From Anaerolineales bacterium UBA4823 (GTDB taxonomy: Bacteria; Chloroflexota; Anaerolineae; Anaerolineales; UBA4823), in the NCBI GenBank assembly GCA_002402275.1, contig DHFN01000155.1:1-14287 (forward strand): a stretch of 14,287 nt of DNA. Reading direction: 5' to 3'. Under the pieces are notes generated by a model. The model saw only the letters and a list, made by a program, of their open reading frames with translations. It was not told where the DNA came from and made no database searches. This document shows positions 1 to 7,813 of the stretch, piece after piece. The translations under genes and the position numbers were made by a program. Within the stretch, counting starts at the first letter, position 1, and each line of letters opens with the position of its first letter.

Positions 1-434
1 GGCTCCAACGCACCAATTCGGTGCCGGGCTTAACTGCCTGGAGGGCTGACCTGATTATATGATGTTATTTCATCTTCGATTGCCGCCCCCCCGGCGGGAT
101 AGCTGAATCTCGACAGGACATATATAGTTTTTGGACAATCTCCAATGGCGAGGGTTGGCCATGGTACTGTACATTGAAGCTCACTCTTCCATTTTTTACC
201 GCTAAAATAACAGAACTGAAAGCAGCACTTTCGAGCTGTTCGATTACAATTAGGATCAAATAGCTGCATCGTGAATAGCACAAATCCAGGGGAAATCTGG
301 TAGCAAAGTATTATTGGTTGCCAATCCTGCAACAAAGATCATCTATAATCATATAAATATTAAACGTGCTCATTAAAATAAAATTAAGTTAGACCTATGA
401 TACAGATTGCTGACAGGAGCCAAAGGAGGTGTCC
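1..434. other. Non-coding or unrecognised left flank
   Basis: No gene can be supported in these bases. Short open frames exist on the minus strand (30-335 and 65-283), but they start at TTG without a ribosome binding site and overlap each other. The 65-283 frame contains a segment ILAVKNGRVSFNV that vaguely resembles small YezD/DUF2292-type beta proteins, so it could be a decayed gene; this is weak. A C-rich hairpin (CCGCC at 83-87, GGCGG at 93-97, five-base loop) has no T-run after it and is not a convincing terminator. The three forward frames entering from the left edge stop at 31-33, 47-49 and 60-62, so at most the last few codons of an upstream gene are present. The last 90 bases are AT-rich and look like a promoter region. 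No CRISPR repeat was seen. Confidence 0.6.
344..349 (+). promoter_or_regulatory. Possible -10 box of the regulator-cas promoter
   Basis: TATAAT, a perfect match to the sigma-70 -10 consensus, lies 86 bases upstream of the regulator start in an AT-rich stretch. The nearest -35-like hexamer, TTGCCA at 318-323, is 20 bases away, which is longer than the usual 16-18. The promoter would therefore be weak or need an activator. Position and orientation fit the start of the regulator-cas3 transcript, but the call rests on one hexamer in AT-rich DNA. Confidence 0.25.
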
Positions 435-1427
435 ATGTTGCCAGCAGAGAAAAAAGCAGAACGTATTATTGAGATTGAGCAACTGCTTTTATCTCATCCA
501 GAGGGGATGACTGCGGCAGAAATATCCCGTCGCTTAGGCGTGAATCGTTCAACAATTCATCGCTATTTACCTTCAATGCCAGCTCATATCTATCTAGATG
601 ATTTGGATGGCCATCGTTGGAAAATAGATCGCTCGGCATATTTATTTAACGTACGTTTTAGTTTGAATGAAGCAATGGCGATTCACCTTGCCACCCGGTT
701 ACTCACCACCAGAATAGAGCGCCAAAATCCCCATGCCGCGTCTGCTCTACGAAAACTTGCTACAGCATTAGAGCGCCTGGCACCGTGCATTTGCCTCCAC
801 CTTAAACAATCTGCAGATAATATGGAAAATCCCCAGCGAAAACAAGATCCAAATTTTCTTCGCTCATTAGAAATGCTCACTCTCAGTTGGGCTGAAGAGA
901 GGAAAGTTAAAGTTTGGCATCGTAAAGACGATCATCAAATCAATGAATATATATTTTCCCCTTATTTTATTGAACCCTATGCTATTGGGCAAGCAATTCA
1001 TGTCATTGGCTTCCGAGAACCGCCTAATGCCATTCGCACCATGAAAATTGAGAGAATTGAGCGCATTGAATTGACTTCTCAGAAATATGAGATACCCCAT
1101 GATTTTAATTCCGATGATCTATTAAAATACGCTTGGGGGATTTGGTACACAGACGAAGAGCCTGTTCAAGTTGTTTTGAAATTTAATTCGCGCGTGGCGC
1201 GCCGGGTAGGGGAAACGCGCTGGCATCGTACGGAGCAGGTTACTCCAAATGAGGATGGCAGCCTGCTCTGGCGAGCTTGGATTGCCGAACCTCTAGAAAT
1301 GCTGCCCTGGATTCGTGGCTGGGGTGCAGATTGCGAGGTGCTGGAACCAGAAGAACTGAGGAAAACCTTAAAAGAAGAATCAATGAATTTGATGAGAATC
1401 TATGGACAATCTGACAAATATCCCTGA
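435..1427 (+). CDS. WYL-domain transcriptional regulator of the cas operon
   Basis: Predicted DNA-binding regulator of 330 residues. The start is ATG 435, because AAAGGAGG at 422-429 is an ideal ribosome binding site five bases before it; the in-frame GTG at 429 lies inside that site and is unlikely. The N-terminus is a winged helix-turn-helix of DeoR/HTH_11 type, containing MTAAEISRRLGVNRSTIHRY. After a linker comes a WYL-like sensor domain with the segments YAIGQAIHVIGFRE and IERIERIEL, then a C-terminal WCX-type region ending near WIRGWGADCEVLEPEELR. WYL proteins are often found beside CRISPR-cas loci, where several are known or suspected regulators that sense nucleic acid ligands. The 3' end overlaps cas3 by 26 bases, so the two genes are probably co-transcribed and translationally coupled. 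Whether it activates or represses cannot be read from the sequence. Confidence 0.85.
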   Translation: MLPAEKKAERIIEIEQLLLSHPEGMTAAEISRRLGVNRSTIHRYLPSMPAHIYLDDLDGHRWKIDRSAYLFNVRFSLNEAMAIHLATRLLTTRIERQNPHAASALRKLATALERLAPCICLHLKQSADNMENPQRKQDPNFLRSLEMLTLSWAEERKVKVWHRKDDHQINEYIFSPYFIEPYAIGQAIHVIGFREPPNAIRTMKIERIERIELTSQKYEIPHDFNSDDLLKYAWGIWYTDEEPVQVVLKFNSRVARRVGETRWHRTEQVTPNEDGSLLWRAWIAEPLEMLPWIRGWGADCEVLEPEELRKTLKEESMNLMRIYGQSDKYP

Positions 1428-3660
1428 AAACCACTTTTATGCCCATCGGCGCGAGGACGAAAACCGGGAAAATTGGCAACCCCTCATCCACCATTTAAAA
1501 AATACAGCCGATAAAGCCCGTGAATTCGGAAAAGATGCCAATGTGGAAGATTTAGCTTATATTGCCGGCCTCATCCATGATTTGGGTAAGTATTCGAAAG
1601 AATTCCAAAAACGATTAGAAGGTGGACGGCGGGTTGATCACTCCACAGCTGGAGCATTGGAATTAAAAACATTACTCCAAGGTACTCCTCAGGAAATTTT
1701 TTCCACTTTGTTAGCTTATCCTATCATGGGACACCATTCTGGGTTGATGGATTACGGTAATGAAAGTGATTTAGAGGGAAAAACAATCTGCGCGCGGTTA
1801 AAAAATACCCTCCCCGATTACAGCGCCTATCAACGCGAATTAAATTTAACCAATTTAACCTTTCCAAAGCAATTGCACATTCGTATCCCTAAAAAGAAAA
1901 GAGCGAATATTGGTTTTTCTTTATCATTTTTAATCCGAATGATCTATTCAGCGCTAGTTGACGCTGACTTTCAGGAAACCGAAACCTATATGCAATTTGC
2001 GAAGCCACGGGGAGGCTACATTGACATTCCAACTTTAGCCAATAAATTTAACTCCTATATCCATCAATTTGAGAACCCGTCCAGTGACTTAAACCGCAAG
2101 CGCACAGAAACACTCAAAGCCTGTATTGAAAAAGCAAAAGAGAAACCTGGTTTCTTTAAACTTACTGTTCCAACGGGAGGTGGAAAAACACTGGCTTCAA
2201 TGGCATTTGCGCTTAACCATGCTAAAAAATATGATTTGCAACGGGTCATTTACATTATTCCCTATACCACCATTATCGAACAGAACGCAGAGGTTTTTAA
2301 ACAGATTCTAGGCGAGGAAAATGTTCTAGAACATCATTCCAACTTCGACTGGGAGGGCAAAAAGCGGGAAGCTGAAGAAAATCCCGATGATCTTACCAAT
2401 AGCGCCTATGCCAAATTAAAATTAGCGTCAGAAAATTGGGATATCCCCATTGTGGTCACAACAAATGTCCAATTTTTCGAATCACTATTTGCAAATAAAT
2501 CAAGCCATTGTCGAAAATTACATAATATTGCTAGAAGCGTTCTTATCTTTGATGAAGCCCAAATGCTTCCTCGAGAGTATATGCGCCCGACCATGGCAGC
2601 ATTGTGGGAATTAGTGACAAACTATAACGCAAGTGCTGTATTTTGTACTGCGACTCAACCAAACTTAGAGCAATTCTTACCCGAAGAAATCCAACCAATT
2701 GAGCTCGCCCCAAACCCACTAGATTTATTCGATTTTTACAAGAGGGTAGAAGTCAAGAATCTGGGGGAACTAACCGATGAAGATTTACTCATGCGATTAA
2801 ATAATGACAACCAAGCTTTATGTATCCTTAATACTCGCCGCCATGCCAGTGGGCTATATAAAAGCTTGAAGGGAGACGGAAATTATCACCTTTCGACATT
2901 AATGTGCCCCGCCCATCGCAAAGCAAAACTAGCCGAGATTCGAGCCCGATTAGAGACTGGAAAAACCTGCCGGGTAGTTTCGACAACGGTGATGGAGGCG
3001 GGTATAGATGTTGATTTTCCGGTTGGTTATCGGGCACTCACAGGTCTAGATTCCATTAACCAAGCCGCAGGACGGGTAAATCGGGAGATGAAGCGAGGAG
3101 TGTGCAATTTATTCATCTTTGAGCCTAAATCGGATTATGTGAAGCGCAACCCCACTTATGTTAAGCAAGCCATTGAAGTCACACGGATGGTGTTGCGTAA
3201 TTTTGCTACCCAACCCATCTCTGTCCCAGCTATCTCAGCTTATTTCGAATACCTTTACAACCTGCAAGACCCCAATATCTCATTTGATTACAAACAGATC
3301 ATGGCATGTTTTGAGAATATTGAGGGTAAATTCAAATTCGAAACCGCTGCTCACTTGTTCCAAATTATTGAAAATGTAACCGAGACAGTGATTATTCCCT
3401 ATAACAAAACCGCATTGGACTTGATCGAAGAATTAAAATTTACCCTATATCCATCCTCTACATTACGGAAACTTCAACCCTATACAGTTTCGATCTACCA
3501 AAGTGAGTTTGATGCTCTGAGCAGCAAAGGTGTTATTCTTACCATTGCAGAAAAATATGCTGTCCTGAATCCAGAAAATTTTAATGAATATTATCATCTT
3601 GAGACGGGACTCCTTGTCCCAACAGACACAGGAGGGGAGGCTATCTTCTTTGACAACTAA
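1402..3660 (+). CDS. cas3: Cas3 HD nuclease-helicase, type I-C
   Basis: Single-strand DNA nuclease and 3'-5' helicase that degrades target DNA after recruitment by Cascade; 752 residues, full length for the family. The N-terminal HD domain shows histidines at 30-31, the HD pair H59-D60 in GLIHDLGKY, H111-H112 in GHHSG and D187/D189 in SALVDADF. The SF2 helicase follows. It has Walker A TGGGKT at 258-263, a DEAQ box at 384-387 (Cas3 enzymes carry DEAH or a close variant), motif III TAT at 416-418, motif V STTVMEAGID at 527-536 and motif VI QAAGRVNR at 554-561. All key residues are intact, so the enzyme should be active. The gene begins inside the end of the WYL regulator, with only a weak ribosome binding site (TGAGAA), as expected for translational coupling. 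The order cas3-cas5-cas8c-cas7 identifies subtype I-C. Confidence 0.97.
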   Translation: MDNLTNIPENHFYAHRREDENRENWQPLIHHLKNTADKAREFGKDANVEDLAYIAGLIHDLGKYSKEFQKRLEGGRRVDHSTAGALELKTLLQGTPQEIFSTLLAYPIMGHHSGLMDYGNESDLEGKTICARLKNTLPDYSAYQRELNLTNLTFPKQLHIRIPKKKRANIGFSLSFLIRMIYSALVDADFQETETYMQFAKPRGGYIDIPTLANKFNSYIHQFENPSSDLNRKRTETLKACIEKAKEKPGFFKLTVPTGGGKTLASMAFALNHAKKYDLQRVIYIIPYTTIIEQNAEVFKQILGEENVLEHHSNFDWEGKKREAEENPDDLTNSAYAKLKLASENWDIPIVVTTNVQFFESLFANKSSHCRKLHNIARSVLIFDEAQMLPREYMRPTMAALWELVTNYNASAVFCTATQPNLEQFLPEEIQPIELAPNPLDLFDFYKRVEVKNLGELTDEDLLMRLNNDNQALCILNTRRHASGLYKSLKGDGNYHLSTLMCPAHRKAKLAEIRARLETGKTCRVVSTTVMEAGIDVDFPVGYRALTGLDSINQAAGRVNREMKRGVCNLFIFEPKSDYVKRNPTYVKQAIEVTRMVLRNFATQPISVPAISAYFEYLYNLQDPNISFDYKQIMACFENIEGKFKFETAAHLFQIIENVTETVIIPYNKTALDLIEELKFTLYPSSTLRKLQPYTVSIYQSEFDALSSKGVILTIAEKYAVLNPENFNEYYHLETGLLVPTDTGGEAIFFDN

Positions 3661-3787
3661 TTATATAAATTCAGACACTATTATATATGTCATCAACCAT
3701 TCAACCAATTTTATTCAGGCATCTTCTCTAACCAATTATATCTAGATGCACAATATTATTTTAGAGACAGAAAAGGAGGTTCAATAT

Positions 3788-4456
3788 ATGGGTTACGGAA
3801 TTACTATCCGCGTTAGCGGACCCTACGCGTTGTTCACCCGACCCGAAATGAAAGTGGAGCGGGTGAGTTATGATGTGATCACCCCGTCAGCAGCGCGTGG
3901 CGTCATCGAGGCGGTCTATTGGAAGCCCGCTATCAAATGGGTGATAGACAAAATCCACATCCTAAATGACATCCAATTTACTAACATTCGGCGTAATGAG
4001 GTGAGCGAAAAGGCATCAACGAATAATGCTCTTCAGGTAATGAGGGGTGGAGATAGACTGCTCTATATTGCTGTCACCGAGGTGCGCCAACAACGTGCTT
4101 CGTTGATTCTAAGAGATGTGGATTACATCATCGAAGCGCATTTTGAACCGGTAGAAAATGAATGGGGTGAACGTGACACCGAAGAGGGACACTATAACAT
4201 CATTCTTCGCCGGTTGCGCCAAGGGCAACATTTTCATGCACCTTGTTTAGGTACTCGGGAATTCCCGGCTAAAGTTGAGCTCATTGAAGACAAAAGTGAA
4301 ATTCCCAAAAGTACCCTAACCGGCACAAGAGATCTTGGGTGGATGCTGTACGATTTAGATTTCTCAAATCCACAGGATATCAAGCCGATGTTCTTTCGAG
4401 CAGAAATGCAGAATGGCATCATCCAGGTACCAAAAATGGAGGAGGTGCGCCTATGA
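3788..4456 (+). CDS. cas5c: Cas5c (Cas5d), pre-crRNA nuclease of type I-C
   Basis: RAMP-fold Cascade subunit of 222 residues. In I-C systems Cas5c replaces Cas6: it cleaves the repeat of the precursor RNA and stays bound to the 5' handle. ATG 3788 is chosen because AAAAGGAGGT at 3771-3780 is well spaced before it; an earlier in-frame ATG at 3746 lies upstream of that site and would add 14 unrelated residues. Family features are the opening VSGPYALFTRPEMKVERVSY, the EAVYWKP segment (41-47), RRNEVSEKAS (68-77) and LRDVDYIIEAHF (108-119). Tyr44 probably matches the tyrosine (Y46) reported as catalytic in Bacillus halodurans Cas5d. The Lys-His pair described there is not obvious here: the corresponding stretch seems to be RQQRAS at 100-105. 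The stop codon overlaps the cas8c start as ATGA. Confidence 0.95.
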   Translation: MGYGITIRVSGPYALFTRPEMKVERVSYDVITPSAARGVIEAVYWKPAIKWVIDKIHILNDIQFTNIRRNEVSEKASTNNALQVMRGGDRLLYIAVTEVRQQRASLILRDVDYIIEAHFEPVENEWGERDTEEGHYNIILRRLRQGQHFHAPCLGTREFPAKVELIEDKSEIPKSTLTGTRDLGWMLYDLDFSNPQDIKPMFFRAEMQNGIIQVPKMEEVRL

Positions 4457-6336
4457 TTCTGCAGTCACTTTATAACTATTATCAAATATTACTACACGAG
4501 GGTGGAATCGCTGCTCCAGGCTATACAAACGAGCTAGTCAGTCACGCAATAAATCTATCAACCCAAGGGGAATTGTTAGATATCATTCCCTTGTATGTTC
4601 CCGTACAAATGGGCAAAAAAACTGTCGAGAGACCGCGGCGTATGAATATTCCCGCCCGAGTTAAACGGAGTGGCAATATTGCAGCAAATTTTCTATCGGA
4701 CAATGCAGCATATGTCTTAGGGTTATCAGATAAAGATGCCAAAGATCCTGACTATGCTCAAAAGCGTTTTGAAGACTTTCGAAAACTCAATATAGAAATA
4801 TTGTCCCAAGTAGATAGTCCTATTGCCCGAGCGGTGATTGCTTTTCTCCTTAATTATGACCCAATCGAAGCAATGAACAATCCAATTATCTCCCGCCATT
4901 TGGATGAACTATTACAAGGTAGAAACTTGATTTTTCAAGTTGAGGGAGAAAATGTATTAGATGACCCTAAAATCAGAAAAACCTGGGAACAATATGTGCT
5001 TGGACAAGAAGCCATAGAGATGCAATGCCTTGTGACCGGTGGGATTGAACCCATTGAACGTTTACACCCAGACATTAAGGGGGTTCCAGGAGCGCAAACA
5101 AAAGGTGCCTCATTGGTCAGTTTCAATTTAGACGCATTTAAATCATATGGACGAGAACAAGGCGTAAATGCACCAATCAGTCGCAGAGCTGCATCTGGTT
5201 ATACAACCGCACTCAATTATTTGCTTTCTGATCAAAACCCAAACCGAAAAATATTTCTTGGTGATACTACCATTGTTTATTGGGCGGACAGTGAAGATAA
5301 ACGTTATGCCAGTGCCTTCTACAGTTTTCTAAACCCAGATTTTTTGGAAGAGGAAACCAACGATTTGGATCAATTACCAAAACGCATCCATGATAAAAAT
5401 GCTGAACAAGAAATGAGTGAAGAGGCAAAGAAAATCGAACAAGTGAAACCTGTTGACCTATCATACTTAAGAAACGGGTTGGACGAAAGTACGCGTTTCT
5501 ATGTGTTGGGGTTAGCTCCTAATGCAGCCCGCTTGGCAATTAGGTACTTTATGACTGAATCATTTGGTGTATTTGCCGAACGAATTATGCAGCACTACGA
5601 CGATATGAAAATCGAGAAGGAATTTCCCAACCAACCAACCTATCTTTCTCCCTATCGTATTCTGGCTGAATGCGTCTCTCCCAAGGTCAACCGACGGGAT
5701 GAAGAGGTCAAAGCATCCTGGTCACTCCTTGGTGGAGCACTCATGCGCTCTATTCTGACTGGTTCGCCTTATCCCGAAGGATTATACACGGCAATGATCA
5801 ACCGCATTCGTCACGATTCGGACGAGATGAGTGACCAGGGTCACAAACGCAATGTAAAGATTAATTATATTAGAGCTGCCTATATTAAAGCCCATCTTTT
5901 ACGAAAATTTCGATATCAAGGATCAAATCCATACCAGGAGGTTTTACAAATGTCTCTGAATGATTCTTTTTCTCATCCCGCTTATGTTTTAGGGCGTCTC
6001 TTTGCTGTCTTGGAGAAAGCCCAACTAGAAGCACAAGGAGGCAAACTGAATGCCACCATTAAAGACCGTTATTTCACAACTGCATGTGCTTCACCGGCAA
6101 GTGTTTTTCCAATCCTTTTGCGTCTTTCTCAGCATCACATCGAGAAAGCAGAATATGGATATGTACTAGATCGTCAAATCCAGGAATTAGTGGATATGCT
6201 GGCTGCCAAACCATTTCCCGCTCATCTATCATTAGATGAACAAGGCTTATTTATCCTCGGTTATTATCACCAAAAGGTTGCCTTTTACAATAAAAAGGAA
6301 TTGCCTGTACCTTTGGATGATAACCAGGTCCTATAA
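4453..6336 (+). CDS. cas8c: Cas8c (Csd1), Cascade large subunit
   Basis: Large subunit of the I-C Cascade, which recognises the PAM and contacts Cas3; 627 residues, normal for Csd1. The start ATG 4453 overlaps the cas5c stop (ATGA) and has GGAGG at 4441-4445 seven bases upstream, so the two genes are translationally coupled. An earlier in-frame ATG at 4339 lies within cas5c and is rejected. The N-terminus (MILQSLYNYYQIL, then DIIPLYVPVQMGKK and a PARVKRSGN segment) and the central FLGDTTIVYWADS segment are typical of Csd1 proteins. The C-terminal 128 residues form the helical small-subunit domain, also made separately from an internal start (see the Cas11c entry). Gene order and the flanking cas5c and cas7c support the assignment. 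Confidence 0.95.
   Translation: MILQSLYNYYQILLHEGGIAAPGYTNELVSHAINLSTQGELLDIIPLYVPVQMGKKTVERPRRMNIPARVKRSGNIAANFLSDNAAYVLGLSDKDAKDPDYAQKRFEDFRKLNIEILSQVDSPIARAVIAFLLNYDPIEAMNNPIISRHLDELLQGRNLIFQVEGENVLDDPKIRKTWEQYVLGQEAIEMQCLVTGGIEPIERLHPDIKGVPGAQTKGASLVSFNLDAFKSYGREQGVNAPISRRAASGYTTALNYLLSDQNPNRKIFLGDTTIVYWADSEDKRYASAFYSFLNPDFLEEETNDLDQLPKRIHDKNAEQEMSEEAKKIEQVKPVDLSYLRNGLDESTRFYVLGLAPNAARLAIRYFMTESFGVFAERIMQHYDDMKIEKEFPNQPTYLSPYRILAECVSPKVNRRDEEVKASWSLLGGALMRSILTGSPYPEGLYTAMINRIRHDSDEMSDQGHKRNVKINYIRAAYIKAHLLRKFRYQGSNPYQEVLQMSLNDSFSHPAYVLGRLFAVLEKAQLEAQGGKLNATIKDRYFTTACASPASVFPILLRLSQHHIEKAEYGYVLDRQIQELVDMLAAKPFPAHLSLDEQGLFILGYYHQKVAFYNKKELPVPLDDNQVL
5950..6336 (+). CDS. cas11c: Cas11c small subunit from internal start in cas8c
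   Basis: In studied I-C systems a separate small subunit, Cas11c, is translated from a start codon inside cas8c and is needed to complete Cascade. Here a strong ribosome binding site, AGGAGG at 5936-5941, sits eight bases before ATG 5950. That ATG is in frame with cas8c (codon 500) and would give a protein of 128 residues, the expected size. It begins MSLNDSFSHPAYVLGRLFAV. The consensus-like site has no other evident purpose inside a coding region. The protein would line the belly of the Cascade filament along the non-target strand. That this site is used here is inferred from sequence and the known I-C mechanism. Confidence 0.85.
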   Translation: MSLNDSFSHPAYVLGRLFAVLEKAQLEAQGGKLNATIKDRYFTTACASPASVFPILLRLSQHHIEKAEYGYVLDRQIQELVDMLAAKPFPAHLSLDEQGLFILGYYHQKVAFYNKKELPVPLDDNQVL

Positions 6337-6451
6337 CCAAGTTGTCTTCAAGCATAAAATTTCGATGGAAAACTATCTTGGAGATGAATTATCAATTTAG
6401 TCAGTCCATAAAAACTTAATAAAAACATGCTGTTAAAAAGGAGAATCAATT

Positions 6452-7318
6452 ATGTCCACATTAGATAATCGCTATGAATTTGTCCTGCTCTATGATGTAG
6501 AGAACGGGAATCCCAACGGAGACCCCGATGCTGGGAATATGCCCCGCATCGATCCTGAGACGGGTTATGGGATAGTGACGGATGTCTGCCTGAAGCGTAA
6601 AGTCCGCAACTATGTGGAGATGGTAAAAGGCGATGCAGCCGGCTATCGTATTTACATAAAAGAAGGAATCCCTCTTAATGCTAATCACAGAGAGGCATAT
6701 CTTGCTGTAGGTCTGGAACCTGGTAAAAAAACTCCAGTAGAAGGTGTGAATAAAGCTCGGGCATGGATGTGTAAAAACTTCTATGATATTCGCACATTTG
6801 GGGCTGTTTTGGGTGTAGGCGATAACTGCGGGCAGGTACGCGGTCCAGTCCAGATTAATTTTTCAAGGAGCATTGATCCGATTGTACAACAAGAAATCAC
6901 CATTACGCGATTGACAGTGACGCGTGAAGAAGAAGCGGATAAAGAACGCACGATGGGTCGCAAACACATTGTTCCTTACGGATTGTATCGCGCCGAAGGC
7001 TATGTCTCTGCAAAACTTGCCAATGACCCCACAAAAGGAACCGGTTTCTCTGAAGAGGATTTAAACCTATTCTGGGAAGCTCTTATTAATCTGTTTGAGC
7101 ACGATCATTCCGCAGCTCGCGGCAAAATGGCAACCCGGCGATTGATAGTTTTCAAACATGATAGCGATTTAGGCAATGCTCCCTCTCATAAATTGTTTGA
7201 GTTGGTCACTGTTGAACGGAATCCTGATGCCAATCCACCGCGCAGCTTCCAGGATTATCGTGTGCTGATTGACCAGAAGAATGTCCCAACCAATGTGAAA
7301 CTTATTGAAATGCTGTAA
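6452..7318 (+). CDS. cas7c: Cas7c (Csd2), Cascade backbone subunit
   Basis: RAMP-type backbone protein of 288 residues. Several copies polymerise along the crRNA spacer and present it for DNA pairing. The hallmark near the N-terminus is VENGNPNGDPDAGNMPR (residues 16-32), typical of the Csd2/Csh2 family. It is followed by TDVCLKRKVRNY, the DIRTFGAVLGVG segment and the later RKHIVPYGLYRAEGYVSAKL segment. Length and order after cas8c are normal for I-C. A ribosome binding site, AAAAAGGAGA, lies eight bases before ATG 6452. The 115 bases between cas8c and cas7c show no gene and no convincing terminator. In a standard I-C operon cas4 would follow at once; here an inverted toxin-antitoxin relic intervenes. 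Confidence 0.96.
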   Translation: MSTLDNRYEFVLLYDVENGNPNGDPDAGNMPRIDPETGYGIVTDVCLKRKVRNYVEMVKGDAAGYRIYIKEGIPLNANHREAYLAVGLEPGKKTPVEGVNKARAWMCKNFYDIRTFGAVLGVGDNCGQVRGPVQINFSRSIDPIVQQEITITRLTVTREEEADKERTMGRKHIVPYGLYRAEGYVSAKLANDPTKGTGFSEEDLNLFWEALINLFEHDHSAARGKMATRRLIVFKHDSDLGNAPSHKLFELVTVERNPDANPPRSFQDYRVLIDQKNVPTNVKLIEML

Positions 7319-7337
7319 ATGATGTGGGTTGAACTTT

Positions 7338-7416
7338 GACATTTGTCTGAGAGGCAGTACTTGCTTTTGTTTGAAAATAGTGGAATCAAATGGTATTTCT
7401 GTCTGTATGCTATAAA
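7338..7416 (+). promoter_or_regulatory. Weak candidate promoter ahead of the relic
   Basis: Two promoter pieces lie after cas7c but do not form a normal pair. TTGACA at 7338-7343 has no -10 box at 16-18 bases, while TGCTATAAA at 7408-7416 is an extended -10 with only AAATGG where a -35 would be. If the extended -10 works, it could supply a transcript for cas4-cas1, which are now more than 680 bases downstream. Low confidence. Confidence 0.15.
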
Positions 7417-7483
7417 GTTATCGAGTTTTACCGATAGGAATTGGGATACCGTGAAAAGCAGTGAAACAAACTTACTTCTCTAA

Positions 7484-7813
7484 TCATTCAACAAGGCATT
7501 CTTTGATTCGGCTTAGTCGTTGTGGTGACATTTCGCCTAAACGAGCATTTATGATTCTCTCCTCTCCACTGACCAGGTGTGCCAAGCGAATGACAGACTG
7601 CGTTTTCAAACCACTAGAAACAAAATCTACCTGTGTTGGGTCAAGCACTTCATCGAATTCTGGAAGTTCTTGGTGCTCTCATGTAGTGCTGAGTGCATGC
7701 AATCCTTCGGGATGGATGCCCGGTGCAAGAGCAATTCCTAAAGCAGGGTATACATTCCTGGTAACCAGGTCTGTCTGGAAAAAACGAACCAGAACGAAAT
7801 CGCCAGGTTTCTT
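7484..7813 (-). pseudogene. Broken PemK/MazF-like toxin gene
   Basis: Read on the minus strand from 7813 to the stop at 7486-7484, this is a continuous frame of 110 codons, the usual size of PemK/MazF-type endoribonuclease toxins. The N-terminal part has KPGDFVLVRFFQTD, matching the family opening PGDvvLVrFpftD, then YPALGIAL. The C-terminal part has SSGLKTQSVIRLAHL and RLGEMSPQRLSRIKECL, matching the conserved 'GLK-SVIRL ... lG.ls...l..i' ending. Two lesions kill it. Codon 45 is TGA (7681-7679), one transition from CGA. The expected start codon is AAG (7813-7811), one base from ATG. No frameshift is present. It follows the antitoxin relic directly, in the usual antitoxin-toxin order, and is antisense to the surrounding cas genes. 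A functional product is very unlikely. Confidence 0.82.

Noticed and set aside
83..97. C-rich hairpin as a transcription terminator
   Set aside because: The stem is only five base pairs and no T-run follows on either strand.
1..434. CRISPR array or leader at the left end
   Set aside because: No direct repeat of 25-40 bases recurs at regular spacing here or in any other intergenic stretch of the window.
3650..3684. Perfect TTGACA at 3650-3655 as a promoter for cas5c
   Set aside because: No -10 hexamer lies 16-18 bases downstream; the nearest candidates, TATAAA and TATTAT, are 8 and 23 bases away.
7413..7437. TATCG...CGATA inverted repeat after cas7c
   Set aside because: Five base pairs around an eight-base loop with no T-run; too weak for a terminator or operator call.
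7590..7665. A forward frame whose RLRF and YLCWVKHFIEFW segments resemble a tyrosine recombinase N-terminus
   Set aside because: The match is short, no catalytic Arg-His-Arg-Tyr region follows, and the same bases encode the conserved C-terminal part of the toxin relic on the other strand.
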